DNA of 64,000 nucleotides from Rhodobacteraceae bacterium M382 (GCA_025141015.1 CP081098.1:2548501-2612500), one strand, 5' to 3'. Positions 7,981 to 17,508 are shown, numbered from the stretch's first letter. The notes: a model not told the origin generated them from the letters alone. Numbers and translations: made by a program.

Positions 7981-9138
7981 TCAGAGTTCTACGACCCGCA
8001 CGGTTTGACCTTTGGCCGCCAGCGCAATCTCTCCATTGCACAGGCGCAGGGCCTCGTTGCCAAAAACTTCACGCCGCCATCCCGACAACGCCTGAACATC
8101 GCGCAATCCGGCGGCGATGGCGTCCAGATCCGCACTGTTGGCGATCAGCTTGGCCGCAACACCCGCATGTTCTGTCTTGGCCTTGAGCAGAACCCGCAAA
8201 AGATCGGCCAACGCCGGGTTCACCTGGAGCTTTTCCCGGGAGGTATCGGGTTTGGGCAAATTTTCAGGTGTACAATCCACACCGCGTTTGACTGCCGCCA
8301 GAATGCCTTCGGCGATGATGCCCTTGCGGGCTTCGCGAAGCAGCAGACGCGATCCACCGAGATCAGATTGCGTTGCAGGTTTGGTCGAGGCCAGTTCTAC
8401 CAGCGCGTCATCCTTGAACACCCGGTTGCGTGGCACATTGTTGGTCTGGGCGTGCGCTTCGCGAAACGCCGCCAGTTCGCGCACCACTGCCAGGAACCGA
8501 CCTGAATTGGTCCGGGTCTTGACCCGCCGCCAGGCTTCTTCGGGTTGAATGTCATAGGTGCCGGGGTTGGTCAGAACCTTCAGTTCTTCGGCCACCCAGT
8601 GTGACCGCCCGCTTTTCTCCAGATCCGCAGCCAGAAATTCATAGATCCGGCGCAGATGGGTCACATCGGCCAGCGCATAGTTCTTTTGCGCGTCTGTCAG
8701 CGGTCGGCGCGACCAATCGGTAAATCGGGACGTCTTGTCCAGCGGCTGGCGCACGATCTTTTTGACCAGGGTTTCATAGCCGACCTGTTCACCAAACCCA
8801 CAGACCATTGCCGCGACCTGGGTATCAAACAACGGTGTCGGAAAGACACCGGCATCCACCCAGAAGATTTCCAGATCCTGACGCGCCGCATGAAAGACCT
8901 TGACCACGGATTCATTGCGGAACAGATCGTACATCGGTTCCAGCGACAGCCCGTCGGCCAGCGGGTCGATCAGCACCGCGTTTTCATTCCCCTCACCCGG
9001 ATAGGCCATCTGGATCAGGCAGAGTTTCGAATAATAGGTCCGTTCGCGTAAAAACTCGGTATCCAAAGTCACATAGGGGTGTTTGGCCGCCTCAAGGCAA
9101 AAGGCTTCCAGGTCTTGCGTCGTTGTCAGAGTTTTCAT
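7981..9138 (-). CDS. rnd: Ribonuclease D
   Basis: RNase D is a 3'-5' exoribonuclease that trims tRNA precursors and other structured RNAs. The 385-aa protein carries the DEDD exonuclease motifs: TLDTEFLRE near residue 23, VFHAARQDLE in the middle, and YALADVTHLRRIY as the third. A C-terminal HRDC-like region follows (NNVPRNRVFKDDALVELA...). Length equals the family norm. The start MKTLTTTQDLEAF was chosen because it precedes the first motif by about 20 residues; a 95-codon upstream extension runs over the purN side and looks non-coding. It lies 130 bp downstream of purN on the same strand. Confidence 0.93.
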   Translation of the reverse strand: MKTLTTTQDLEAFCLEAAKHPYVTLDTEFLRERTYYSKLCLIQMAYPGEGNENAVLIDPLADGLSLEPMYDLFRNESVVKVFHAARQDLEIFWVDAGVFPTPLFDTQVAAMVCGFGEQVGYETLVKKIVRQPLDKTSRFTDWSRRPLTDAQKNYALADVTHLRRIYEFLAADLEKSGRSHWVAEELKVLTNPGTYDIQPEEAWRRVKTRTNSGRFLAVVRELAAFREAHAQTNNVPRNRVFKDDALVELASTKPATQSDLGGSRLLLREARKGIIAEGILAAVKRGVDCTPENLPKPDTSREKLQVNPALADLLRVLLKAKTEHAGVAAKLIANSADLDAIAAGLRDVQALSGWRREVFGNEALRLCNGEIALAAKGQTVRVVEL

Positions 9139-9268
9139 GCAAATTTTCTTTGTCTGCTTCAGGCTTGTTGTGAACCCTGCGGTATCAGCAGCGCCCGTTC
9201 CTTCCGTGATACGCAATCGCGGGAGCGTTTGCAAACCGGGTCCAGTGTCGCGCCCGTGACCAAGCGGT

Positions 9269-9868
9269 TCAGCCCAGAAGAACGGGCGTTTTATCGCCCA
9301 TGGCAAACCGGCGTAACACGGCCGGATACAGGCGATGTTCATAGCCCAGAACCCGGGCCGCCAGCGTATCAGGCGTGTCCTCTGCCAGAACCGGAACCCG
9401 CGCCTGACCCAGAATCGGACCATCGTCCAATGCCGGTGTTACTTCGTGCACTGTACAGCCATGTTCCGCGTCTCCGGCTTCGAGCGCACGGGCATGCGTG
9501 TTCAGCCCCTTGTATTTGGGCAATAACGACGGGTGGATGTTCAGCATCCGACCTTGAAACTGGGACACGAATCCCCCCGTCAACACCCGCATGAACCCGG
9601 CAAGACAGACGATGTCGGCCCCGGCCTCCAAAATGGGTTTGACCAGTTCGGCCTCAAACGCGGCGCGATCGCCTTTGAACGGTCGATGATCGACAACGGC
9701 CGTCGCAACGCCCGCGGCAGCGGCCTTGTTCAGGCCGCCCGCATTGGCATCATTCGAGAGTACCAGACAAGGACGCGCCGGGTGATCGCCAGTCATGCTT
9801 TCGACCAGCGACACCATGTTCGACCCGCCTCCGGAAATCAGGATCGCGACGCGTTTAGGCGCTGTCAC
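9269..9868 (-). CDS. purN: Phosphoribosylglycinamide formyltransferase
   Basis: PurN formylates GAR using 10-formyl-tetrahydrofolate in purine synthesis. The 199-aa protein opens [18 protein letters not shown], then has the catalytic region [22 protein letters not shown] with the conserved Asn-x-His and the later Asp in [12 protein letters not shown]. Length is typical. It uses a GTG start whose last bases overlap the purM stop (GTGA), so translation is coupled to purM. The purM-purN order is common in proteobacteria. Confidence 0.96.
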   Translation of the reverse strand: MTAPKRVAILISGGGSNMVSLVESMTGDHPARPCLVLSNDANAGGLNKAAAAGVATAVVDHRPFKGDRAAFEAELVKPILEAGADIVCLAGFMRVLTGGFVSQFQGRMLNIHPSLLPKYKGLNTHARALEAGDAEHGCTVHEVTPALDDGPILGQARVPVLAEDTPDTLAARVLGYEHRLYPAVLRRFAMGDKTPVLLG

Positions 9869-10911
9869 AGCAGGGTACCCGAATAGCGCATCCCTGCGCC
9901 CGCGGTCACGGTCCCCAGACGGGATACGGTTTCACCCTCGCCCTCAAGCAGCTCAACCAGCGCATCGGCGCGATCCGCCGAGACAGACAGGATCATGCCC
10001 ATGCCGCAGTTGAACGTTTTCAACATCTCGGATTCGACAATCCCACCGGTGGCGGCCATCCATTTGAACACGCCTGGCAGCTCCCAGGCATTCAGGTCGA
10101 TGTCGGCACCCAGATCATCCGGCAGAACACGGGGCAGATTCTCAGTCAGTCCGCCACCTGTAATATGAGCCAGCGCATGCACGCCCCCTGCCCGCACGGC
10201 CGCCAGCGCCTGTTTCACATACAGCCGAGTCGGTGTCAGCAGCACCTCACCCATTTTTCCGTCGGCGAACGGGCAGTCATCATCCCAGCCCAGCCCGGAT
10301 ACTTCGACCAGTTTACGCACCAGCGAATAACCGTTGGAATGCACCCCATCCGAGGCCAACCCCAGCAGAACGTCGCCTTCGACCACACCGTCGGGCAGCG
10401 CAGTGCCGCGCTCCATCGCGCCAACCGAAAACCCGGCCAGATCAAAATCACCTTCGGGATACATACCCGGCATTTCCGCTGTCTCGCCGCCAATCAGCGC
10501 ACAGCCAGAGCGCACACAGCCTTCGGCAATGCCTTCGATGATGCGGGCAGCGGTTTCTGTTTCCAGCTTGCCGGTGGCGAAATAGTCAAGAAAGAACAAG
10601 GGCTCGGCACCCTGGCACACCAGATCATTGACACACATGGCCACCAGGTCGATGCCGACGCCATCCACCACGCCGGTATCAATGGCAATGCGCAGCTTGG
10701 TGCCTACGCCGTCGGTGGCACCCACGAGAATCGGATCCTCGTATCCGGCCGCCTTGAGATCGAACAGCGCCCCAAATCCGCCCAGCCCGCTGGCCACGCC
10801 AGACCGATTTGTCCGCTTGGCGGCCGGCTTGATCCGATCCACCAACGCGTTGCCTGCATCAATGTCGACACCCGCTTCGGCATAGGTCATGCCGTTCTTT
10901 CCCGCAGTCAT
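9865..10911 (-). CDS. purM: Phosphoribosylformylglycinamidine cyclo-ligase
   Basis: PurM (AIR synthetase) closes the imidazole ring from FGAM with ATP. The 348-aa protein begins [20 protein letters not shown], with the family landmarks [39 protein letters not shown] and [18 protein letters not shown]. The start was placed at MTAGKNG, just before the conserved Y-A-E-A-G segment; the longer frame upstream crosses into the tRNA gene on the other strand. Its stop overlaps the purN GTG by 4 bp. It is divergent from the tRNA at 11019. Confidence 0.96.
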   Translation of the reverse strand: MTAGKNGMTYAEAGVDIDAGNALVDRIKPAAKRTNRSGVASGLGGFGALFDLKAAGYEDPILVGATDGVGTKLRIAIDTGVVDGVGIDLVAMCVNDLVCQGAEPLFFLDYFATGKLETETAARIIEGIAEGCVRSGCALIGGETAEMPGMYPEGDFDLAGFSVGAMERGTALPDGVVEGDVLLGLASDGVHSNGYSLVRKLVEVSGLGWDDDCPFADGKMGEVLLTPTRLYVKQALAAVRAGGVHALAHITGGGLTENLPRVLPDDLGADIDLNAWELPGVFKWMAATGGIVESEMLKTFNCGMGMILSVSADRADALVELLEGEGETVSRLGTVTAGAGMRYSGTLL

Positions 10912-11018
10912 AGGCCCATCCTCATTTAAACCTTGCGCGGGGGTTATTCGATTGTGCGCTTTGATGCAACGGTCAGGCTTGACGCGGGCGACATTCATGG
11001 TACGCATAGCCCCAAGGT

Positions 11019-11094
11019 GGGCCTGTAGCTCAACGGTTAGAGCAGAGCGCTCATAACGCTTTGGTTGCGGGTTCAAATCCTGCCGGGCCTACCA
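11019..11094 (+). tRNA. tRNA with CAU anticodon, probably tRNA-Ile2 (else tRNA-Met)
   Basis: A complete 76-nt cloverleaf is readable: acceptor GGGCCTG with CGGGCCT, D stem GCTC/GAGC, anticodon stem GAGCG/CGCTT around loop CTCATAA (anticodon CAT), T arm GCGGG-TTCAAAT-CCTGC, and encoded CCA. The acceptor and the CTCATAA loop context resemble isoleucine tRNA-2, whose C34 is changed to lysidine by TilS, more than elongator tRNA-Met, which usually begins GGCGGGG in alphaproteobacteria. The identity is an inference. Confidence 0.93.
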
Positions 11095-11398
11095 ATTCAC
11101 CCATGAATTATATCATAAATCAGCCACTTGCCGGTTGCTTTGGTGCGGTTTGTTCCGTGCCTGTCACCAAAAATCATCGGGGTCAGGTGGTCACGCACCC
11201 TCTCTCATGTCAAAATTCCCCGGTACCATGCAGCGATCCCCATCGCCCGGTTTGGCGCGATGCGGCCCGGCTTTCAGATCAGCTGGGTCGCGCTCAAAGG
11301 CAAAACCGTGACCCCGGCCCATAGCAAACATGACTGGTCTACATTTGGGCGGATTGCAAACCTGCGCCATGTTTCGCGCCAAAATCTGCACAGCGCTT
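11095..11398. other. Intergenic region without a visible gene
   Basis: About 300 bp separate the tRNA from the 3' end of the AraC gene. Short frames occur on both strands, but none has a ribosome-binding site plus recognisable sequence. I see no clear terminator hairpin with a T-run. Confidence 0.5.
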
Positions 11399-12388
11399 TT
11401 ACCTCAACCTATCCCGAGTCGCCGAAGGTGTTTCTCCGGTCCAGCGCTTGTATGCGCGTGAAAAATTTGACGCGTGGGCAAAGCCGGTGGCAAGCGCGAT
11501 CTCTGTAATGGATAGGTGGCCTTGGGACATTGCAGCGATCGCGTGTTTTCGCCGCTGTTCCTCTAAAATTTCCTTGAAGGAAGTTCCGTGCGAGGACAGC
11601 ATCCTGCTTAGTGCCTTAGGGTGTACGTGACAGGCCCGAGCCGTTGCCGCCAGGTCCAAATTCGGGTCGCTCATGTGTTCTTCACAGAACTTTTGGACCG
11701 TTTTTGGCAAAGTATCATAATCTTCGTGAACCTGATCCTGCTCCCAGTCACTTGATCCCCCTGTATGGCTGAGCAACATCCATTGTGCTGGTATACGAAG
11801 TGTCATGCCCATTGCCGAACCTGTGATCAGGGACGACCGGGGCAGCAACCATTCTGGAACAACAGTTTCATCTGCGACCACAGCAAGTACATCGTTGGAG
11901 CTCCAAGCATTCCCAACACGTGGCCGAATTTGTTCAACAAGGAGAGCTAAAGTAAGGGCATCCTGCTGGGCTGGGTTGGCGTCAGGTCGGACCCTGCGAG
12001 TCATTTTTAAAGTTGCATTTTTCCCATCGTTTTCCAGCCGGTAGTGCGTGGAATTTCCATAAGATCTAACCGACACAAGGAAGCGGTCCAAAAAGCTACC
12101 AACCGCTTGCTCAGCGGTCAATTTTTCAGCCAAAGGCCCCATAGCATTCATTGCCATGTCACGCCCAACTGCAGCGCCAACGAAACGGTCACCAAGTCGG
12201 TCGGTTATCTCATCGATCACTTCATAGACTGCTTTTACAGGTATTTGCCTGTCAAAGTCTGTCTTGATGGCGCTCGAAATCTGCAAGTCTTCCAACAGAA
12301 GGTCCAAATCCCCTCCGTGCCGTTCAAAATAATGAAGAAATGGCATTAAAAGCGCGGCGCGGACCAGCAAGGGGGCAGTGTTAGGCAT
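11399..12388 (-). CDS. AraC family transcriptional regulator (OruR/arabinose-binding-like N-terminus)
   Basis: The protein has a C-terminal AraC helix-turn-helix pair (LDLAATARACHVHPKALSRML and LSITEIALATGFAHASNFSRAYKRWTGETPS) and an N-terminal ~200-residue effector domain of the type found in OruR/ArgR-like regulators (LVRAALLMPFLHYFERHGGDLDLL). The start was set at MPNTAP, giving 329 aa; an earlier Met at 12424 gives 341 aa. It is divergent from the M19 dipeptidase-like gene at 12630 with about 240 bp between, so it most likely controls that cluster. The effector is unknown. Confidence 0.88.
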   Translation of the reverse strand: MPNTAPLLVRAALLMPFLHYFERHGGDLDLLLEDLQISSAIKTDFDRQIPVKAVYEVIDEITDRLGDRFVGAAVGRDMAMNAMGPLAEKLTAEQAVGSFLDRFLVSVRSYGNSTHYRLENDGKNATLKMTRRVRPDANPAQQDALTLALLVEQIRPRVGNAWSSNDVLAVVADETVVPEWLLPRSSLITGSAMGMTLRIPAQWMLLSHTGGSSDWEQDQVHEDYDTLPKTVQKFCEEHMSDPNLDLAATARACHVHPKALSRMLSSHGTSFKEILEEQRRKHAIAAMSQGHLSITEIALATGFAHASNFSRAYKRWTGETPSATRDRLR

Positions 12389-12587
12389 TCTTCCAAGGTA
12401 ACCAATTGCAAAGGGATGCGCCATTCATTGTGGGACCGAATTGTGCTGTTTCTGTTCCCCAAAGATAGGACGCATCCGGCAATACTGGCTAATCTCTAAT
12501 CCCATGGGTCCAACTAAAAAACTGACCCGAATACCGGAAAGACTTTGTCTCGCCGGGATCCGCACTTTTTTGAAATACGATTTTATT

Positions 12588-12610
12588 GGCTTCAATTGCT
12601 AATTGAAGCC
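12588..12610 (+). promoter_or_regulatory. Perfect inverted repeat in the 5' region of the M19 gene
   Basis: GGCTTCAATT (12588-12597) and AATTGAAGCC (12601-12610) form a 10-bp inverted repeat with a 3-nt spacer (GCT), ending about 10 bp before the strong ribosome-binding site GAGGAGGA. It could be an operator or an RNA hairpin controlling access to the start of translation. Confidence 0.5.
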
Positions 12611-12629
12611 GTTCTTCGAGGAGGACAAA

Positions 12630-13871
12630 ATGCCAAAAACACACAAGTTATCGCGCCGAGAACTGCTGGCCATTGCCGCTCAATCTGCTGTTGGGGCATC
12701 TTTAATGGGATCAACTGCCTGGGCCCGCGAATTGGATGAATACGGTGGGTTCAGCGGCAACAAGAATTTCAAATATATCAGTGCTCCGGCCACGGTGTAT
12801 GATTTTGGCCTGACGCCGGAACAAGAAGAGCACGCCAAGGAACTGCACGAGTCCCTGATCATCTTTGATGGCCTGTCGGAATGCACATTCTATCCCGAAT
12901 TCATCACCAACATGAAACGCGGCGGCGGGACATCGGGCAATTTCTCGATTGGGATTTCGGACATGTTGCGCTGGACCCCGGACACCGTTTTCAAGCCGCA
13001 GGAGTGGTGGAGCTGGGAGGCGTTGAACCGGGATTTGGATGCGCTGTATCGCATGATGCATCTGTTTCGGGATGACGCGATGATGACGTTGACGCACGCG
13101 GATATTCTGGAGGCAAAAAAGACCGGCAAGGTCGGCTTCATGCCGGGCACGCAGAACACCAAGTTTCTGGATGACGCCGTGAACCGTCTGGACGAGATGC
13201 ACCGCAAAGGGCTGCGTATCATTCAGATCACCTATAACGCGACCAACGCCGTTGGCGCTGGCAGTGCCGAAGCGCCGGAAAACCGATTTGGTCTCAGTCG
13301 TTTGGGTCACATGGTGGTTGAACGGATGAACGAGGTCGGGATGCTGGTCGACACCGGCCACAGTTCGCCTGAAACTCAGATGCGCGCGGCAGAAGTTTCG
13401 ACCAAGCCCATCGTCATTTCCCATGCGGGGATGTTGTCCAAGGTTAATCAGACACGGGCGACAACGGACGAAGCAATCAGGGCAGTTGCCGACAAAGGTG
13501 GCGTGATGGGGGTGATCAGCACACCGACCGCCATTGCAGGAAGCGATAAATGCACCGTCGAGGATATGCTCGATAACGTTGATCACGCGGTGAACATTGC
13601 CGGTATCGATGGTGTCGGATTTGGGTCTGATTTTATTATCCCCGCGACCTTCGAACAAATTCTGTCGGCCCCCGAATGGGACGAGGAAGTCGTCGCAAAC
13701 ATCGGTGAGTTCGAGGTCTGGCCCTGGTCCGACGGCCACGTCGGTTGGGAGAATAACTCGGCCTATCCGAACATGACGCGCGGCCTGATCAAGCGTGGAT
13801 ATTCGGATGAGGACATCGCCAAGATCATGGGAGGAAACTTCCTGCGGGTCATCAAAGACACCATCGGGTAA
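12630..13871 (+). CDS. Exported M19 (membrane dipeptidase)-family protein with altered metal site
   Basis: The 413-aa protein has a twin-arginine-like signal (LSRRELLAIAAQSAVGASL, cleavage near TAWA), so it should act outside the cytoplasm. The body follows the M19 amidohydrolase fold: residues VDTGHSSPET (His244), PIVISHAGM (His265) and GVGFGSDF (Asp334) align with the dipeptidase metal/substrate ligands. The usual N-terminal DGHxD is here DGLSE (80-84), and the bridging Glu of the IGxEGG segment appears replaced in GFMPGTQ (169-175). The normal binuclear zinc site may therefore be incomplete. The start MPKTHK follows GAGGAGGAC. It heads a co-directional run of eight genes. Confidence 0.85.
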   Translation: MPKTHKLSRRELLAIAAQSAVGASLMGSTAWARELDEYGGFSGNKNFKYISAPATVYDFGLTPEQEEHAKELHESLIIFDGLSECTFYPEFITNMKRGGGTSGNFSIGISDMLRWTPDTVFKPQEWWSWEALNRDLDALYRMMHLFRDDAMMTLTHADILEAKKTGKVGFMPGTQNTKFLDDAVNRLDEMHRKGLRIIQITYNATNAVGAGSAEAPENRFGLSRLGHMVVERMNEVGMLVDTGHSSPETQMRAAEVSTKPIVISHAGMLSKVNQTRATTDEAIRAVADKGGVMGVISTPTAIAGSDKCTVEDMLDNVDHAVNIAGIDGVGFGSDFIIPATFEQILSAPEWDEEVVANIGEFEVWPWSDGHVGWENNSAYPNMTRGLIKRGYSDEDIAKIMGGNFLRVIKDTIG

Positions 13872-13894
13872 CCCAACGGAAAAGGAGACCGGAG

Positions 13895-14410
13895 GTGCCC
13901 TGCCCCTCTGGTCAGCTCAACATCATGCGTTGGTTGATCCTGCTTATACTCTCAATCTTTGCCCTGCCGGAGACGGCAGGCGCGATGGATGCGATTGGCA
14001 AACTACGCCGAGAGCGCCCAGAGGATCTGGACACCGCAACGACGGTGACCACCCGATATGGAACGCTACAGGCGTCTTACGAGACCGATTTCCTGGACGT
14101 CCCGCTGAATGGCGTGCATTCGTGGCGTTTGTCATTGCAGGACAAGCAGGGCCAGCCTGTCAGCGGTGCATACATCGACCTGACAGCGGATATGCCCGAA
14201 CATCTGCATGGCATGACCACCTCCCCTTTGGTTCAGGAGACCGATGCCCCAGGCGTCTATCTTGTTCGTGGAATGAATTTCCACATGCCAGGCTACTGGG
14301 AGGTCACTCTGGACATCACCGGAGCAGGCAGCCGCCATTTGTTGCGTTTCAATGTGATTGTGGGTGAAAACCTATGCGCGCCGGACAAGGACCGTGTGGA
14401 TGAGAGCTGA
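13895..14410 (+). CDS. Exported FixH/YtkA-like protein
   Basis: The 171-aa protein has an N-terminal signal peptide (MRWLILLILSIFALPETAGA after a short leader) and a single beta-sandwich-like region: SWRLSLQDKQGQPVSGAYIDL, HGMTTSPLVQETDAPGVYLVRGMNFHMPGYWEVTLDI. This layout is that of YtkA/FixH-like domains, periplasmic modules often found beside metal or haem redox proteins. The GTG at 13895 has AGGAG at good spacing; an ATG at 13925 is the alternative start. The last 11 bases overlap the peroxidase gene that follows, so the two are probably translated together. Function is unknown beyond this. Confidence 0.75.
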   Translation: MPCPSGQLNIMRWLILLILSIFALPETAGAMDAIGKLRRERPEDLDTATTVTTRYGTLQASYETDFLDVPLNGVHSWRLSLQDKQGQPVSGAYIDLTADMPEHLHGMTTSPLVQETDAPGVYLVRGMNFHMPGYWEVTLDITGAGSRHLLRFNVIVGENLCAPDKDRVDES

Positions 14411-15572
14411 ACCTTCCGCATCGTCGAGAGCAATCTGGCTCTTGCTGGCAGCTATCTGCTTGTGTGCGGTTCTTTCGAACCGGAGCAACGCCGCAGAAAC
14501 CGAATTCACGGATTGGACCCCACGGGAACTGGCCCTGATCCAATCCCTGTCCTTGTCGCAACTGCCGCCTCCGCCACTTTCACCTTCCAACCGTTTCGCC
14601 GACAATCCAAGCGCCGCGTCGCTGGGGCGTGCGATCTTCAACGACGCCCGGTTCAGCGCCAACGGCAAAGTCAGCTGTGCGACCTGCCACCGGCAGGACT
14701 ATGGCTTTACCGATGATCTGCCCCGGGGTCTCGGGATTGGCGTTGCCAACCGTCGCACCATGCCGATTGTCGCAATGGCCTATCAGAAATGGTTCTTTTG
14801 GGATGGTCGCGCGGACTCTCTCTGGTCGCAAACACTTGGCCCGCTGGAAAACCCGGTGGAGCATGGAATTGACCGGCATCAGGTTCAACAGCTTGTCTCG
14901 CTCCACTACTCTGCCCCCTATCGGCAGGTGTTTGAAGGCGACCCGACAAGTCAGCCGGTCAACCAAGTCTTTGCAAACACCGGAAAAGCGCTGGCAGCAC
15001 ATGTTCGCACATTGATGCCACAAACAACCCGGTTTGATTATTATGCCGATACGTTGCCAGGCCAGACCAACGGAACCGACATCCTGACCAGATCCGAAAA
15101 GCGCGGTCTGTGGTTGTTTGTCGGCCAAGCCAAATGCGTCAATTGCCACAATGGCCCCATGCTTACGAACGGAGAGTTCCATCACTCAGGAACCCCTGCA
15201 AGCGGAGAGCCGGATCCGGGACGGGGCGCGGCCTTTGACGCACTTGAAGCCACAGAGTTTGGGTTCTTCGGAAAATGGAGCGATGCAGACCCGGACGTGG
15301 ACGGCGATCACATCCGTTTTTTGGACCGGGACACCCACAAATATGCGGGTACGTTCAAAACCCCTTCGTTACGTGGCGTGGCCGACCGGCCCCCTTACAT
15401 GCACACCGCAACATTCACCACGCTGGCACAGGTCCTGAACAACTACCGCACCGTGTCCGGATCGCCGCTCGCGGATGAGATTTTCCACGGGGGTCTGAGC
15501 GATCGGGATCTGATCGATCTGGAGGCGTTCCTGGGAACCTTGTCGTCAAACTCCAACCAAATTCACAACTAG
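14400..15572 (+). CDS. Di-haem cytochrome c peroxidase / MauG-family protein
   Basis: The 390-aa exported protein (hydrophobic signal about residues 11-30, SNA cleavage site) has two c-type haem motifs, CATCH (93-97) and CVNCH (246-250). The family hallmark WDGRADSLWSQTLGPLENPVEHG lies between them, and TPSLRGVADRPPYMHTATF follows the second haem. Members either reduce hydrogen peroxide with cytochrome c or, like MauG, oxidise protein residues. Which applies here cannot be told from sequence. The start MRAEPS overlaps the upstream YtkA-like gene by 11 bp. It acts in the periplasm. Confidence 0.9.
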   Translation: MRAEPSASSRAIWLLLAAICLCAVLSNRSNAAETEFTDWTPRELALIQSLSLSQLPPPPLSPSNRFADNPSAASLGRAIFNDARFSANGKVSCATCHRQDYGFTDDLPRGLGIGVANRRTMPIVAMAYQKWFFWDGRADSLWSQTLGPLENPVEHGIDRHQVQQLVSLHYSAPYRQVFEGDPTSQPVNQVFANTGKALAAHVRTLMPQTTRFDYYADTLPGQTNGTDILTRSEKRGLWLFVGQAKCVNCHNGPMLTNGEFHHSGTPASGEPDPGRGAAFDALEATEFGFFGKWSDADPDVDGDHIRFLDRDTHKYAGTFKTPSLRGVADRPPYMHTATFTTLAQVLNNYRTVSGSPLADEIFHGGLSDRDLIDLEAFLGTLSSNSNQIHN

Positions 15573-15587
15573 TTTAGGAGAAATTCA

Positions 15588-15983
15588 ATGAAAATGACGG
15601 CTCTGGTGACTGCGTTCTCACTCCTCGCGACCACGGCAAGTGCCGAAGGAACAACCCGGTATATGCTGGAAGGCATTGCCGAACCCGCCACCTGGGGCGC
15701 CATTATTGCAAACCCTCAGGACCGAGGCCCCAATGCCGCGACGCTCATGAACGCCGCTGGATGTGAGCTGATCGACTACTACTTTGGGATGTACAACTAC
15801 AAAAGCTACGTCGTCATCCAGTGCCCCAAGTCAGTCGATATCAGCCCAATTCAAATGATTATGTTCGGCGCCGGAACCGTCGACACGGCAACAGCTACAC
15901 CAATTGTGACCACCGCGGAAATGGTTGACGTAGCCCGGGCGGCCCAAGAGATTTCAGGCGCCTATGGCGGGCCAAGCGAGTAA
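15588..15983 (+). CDS. Small exported GYD-like protein
   Basis: The 131-aa protein starts after the strong site TTTAGGAGAAATTCA and has a signal peptide (MKMTALVTAFSLLATTASA). The mature part, YMLEGIAEPATWGAIIANPQDRG...CELIDYYFGMYNYKSYVVIQCP, follows the GYD (ferredoxin-like dimeric barrel) pattern of short stress-type proteins, though GYD proteins are normally cytoplasmic. It is 15 bp downstream of the peroxidase gene, so it is probably in the same operon. No function is known to me. Confidence 0.72.
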   Translation: MKMTALVTAFSLLATTASAEGTTRYMLEGIAEPATWGAIIANPQDRGPNAATLMNAAGCELIDYYFGMYNYKSYVVIQCPKSVDISPIQMIMFGAGTVDTATATPIVTTAEMVDVARAAQEISGAYGGPSE

Positions 15984-16086
15984 GCAACGCACCCGGCCAG
16001 CAAGCGGCAAGACACTGAGCACGCCTTTTTCCCGAATATCATACGAAGAGAAAAACCTATTAAATATAACATCCTGGAGAATTGAT

Positions 16087-17445
16087 ATGATGATGAAGGC
16101 ACTAACGGTTTCTGCGTTTTCCTTCGCCGCGACGATCGCCTTGGCACAGGATGAGCCAGCGCAGACATTGTTTACGAACGTCAATGTATTCGATGGCGTC
16201 AATGACGGGTTCCTCGAAAACGCAAACGTGTTGGTTGAGCGAAACCTGATCAAGACCGTCTCGACCGCTGAAATTAGCGCAGGCGGCGCGACTGTCATCA
16301 ACGGCGACGGGCGCACATTGATGCCCGGCCTGATGGATATGCATACGCATTTATCAATTGTCAGGGAGTTATCAACGGCGCGTCACGAGCTGAGCCCTCT
16401 TGCACATGGCGCAATTGCGATGAAGCGGGCTGAAGGCATGCTGATGAATGGGTTTACCACTGTCATGGACGTCGGCGGGTCGGCGATTTATCTAAAGGAC
16501 CTGATCGACGGAGACGCCGGTTTTTTGGGGCCGCGCATCTATTCCGCCGAGGCCTTCATTACGCAAACTAACGGGCATGGGGATTTTCGCACGCGGATGG
16601 AATACAACCCCAACAATTCCGGAGGTATTAAAAGTTGGTATGAATACTACACGGCTTGCATTGCCGACGGCGTCACCGAAATCCGGCGCTGTGGCCGAGA
16701 GAACTTTCGCAAAGGTGCGACCCATTTGAAGATGATGGTCGGTGGCGGTGTTTCCAGCAGGTTTGATCCGCTGCACGGCTTGCAAGGCTCACCCGAGGAA
16801 ATTGCGGCAGCTGTGGAAGTGGCGCGAAACATGAAGACATTTGTTACCGTGCACGCATACTCCGATGAATCCGTTCGAATGGCCGTTGAGGCCGGTGTTC
16901 CGCATATTCTTCACGCGCCACTGATCACCGAAGAGACTGCCAAGTTGATGGGTGAAAAGGGCGTTTATATGCAGCCAAATCTGGAAGCGGTTCTCGGGCT
17001 TTCAGAAGAGAATGCAGCAGCGTTTCTATCACCGGCAAGCTTTGCCAAGTGGAAATCGATCTACGATGAATACCCTGTCGCCATGGAGGCAGCGATCAAG
17101 CATGGGGTGAAAATCGTATTTGGCACCGACCTTCTGGCTGAGTGAAATCAAACCCTCGGATTCGACAAGACTGCGGCCCTCGAATTGCTGCAACTAGAGA
17201 AATACCTTGGCGCGGCTGGTGCGCTTCGGGCGGCAACGTCAACAGCAGCAGAGATCATTGACCTTATGGGACCAAATGATCCCTATCAGGAAGGTGCAAA
17301 AGGTGTCGTCGCCGAAGGTGCCTATGCTGATCTACTTTTGGTCGACGGCAACGTTTTGGAAGACCTTGCGCTTTTGACTGACCCGGACAAGAACCTTGTC
17401 GTGATCATGAAAGATGGCGTGATTTATAAGAACACCTTGAACTAA
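16087..17445 (+). pseudogene. Exported amidohydrolase interrupted by one in-frame TGA
   Basis: A metal-dependent hydrolase of the imidazolonepropionase-like group is encoded from ATG 16087, behind GGAG, with a signal peptide ending at ALA. Motifs are complete: MDMHTHL (His86, His88), HLKMMVGGG, TVHAYSDESV, HILHAPLI and VFGTDLLAE. Directly after GTDLLAE a single TGA (17143-17145, codon 353) interrupts the frame. The same frame then continues for 100 codons with the expected C-terminal region, AATSTAAEIIDLMGPNDPY, EGAYADLLLVDGN and LVVIMKDGVIYKN. The rest of the sequence shows no decay, so this is a very recent nonsense mutation, a sequencing error, or readthrough. Confidence 0.85.
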
Positions 17446-17508
17446 GGTGTCTCTGGCAGGCGGCGCGAACCGCCTGCTGTACTGGTTTTAAGCAAGGAAG
17501 GTCGTTCG

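Noticed and set aside
17143-17200. Selenocysteine readthrough at the amidohydrolase TGA
   Set aside because: A 6-bp stem follows, but there is no clear bacterial SECIS loop with the usual spacing, and the family is not known for Sec. Nonsense mutation or error is simpler.
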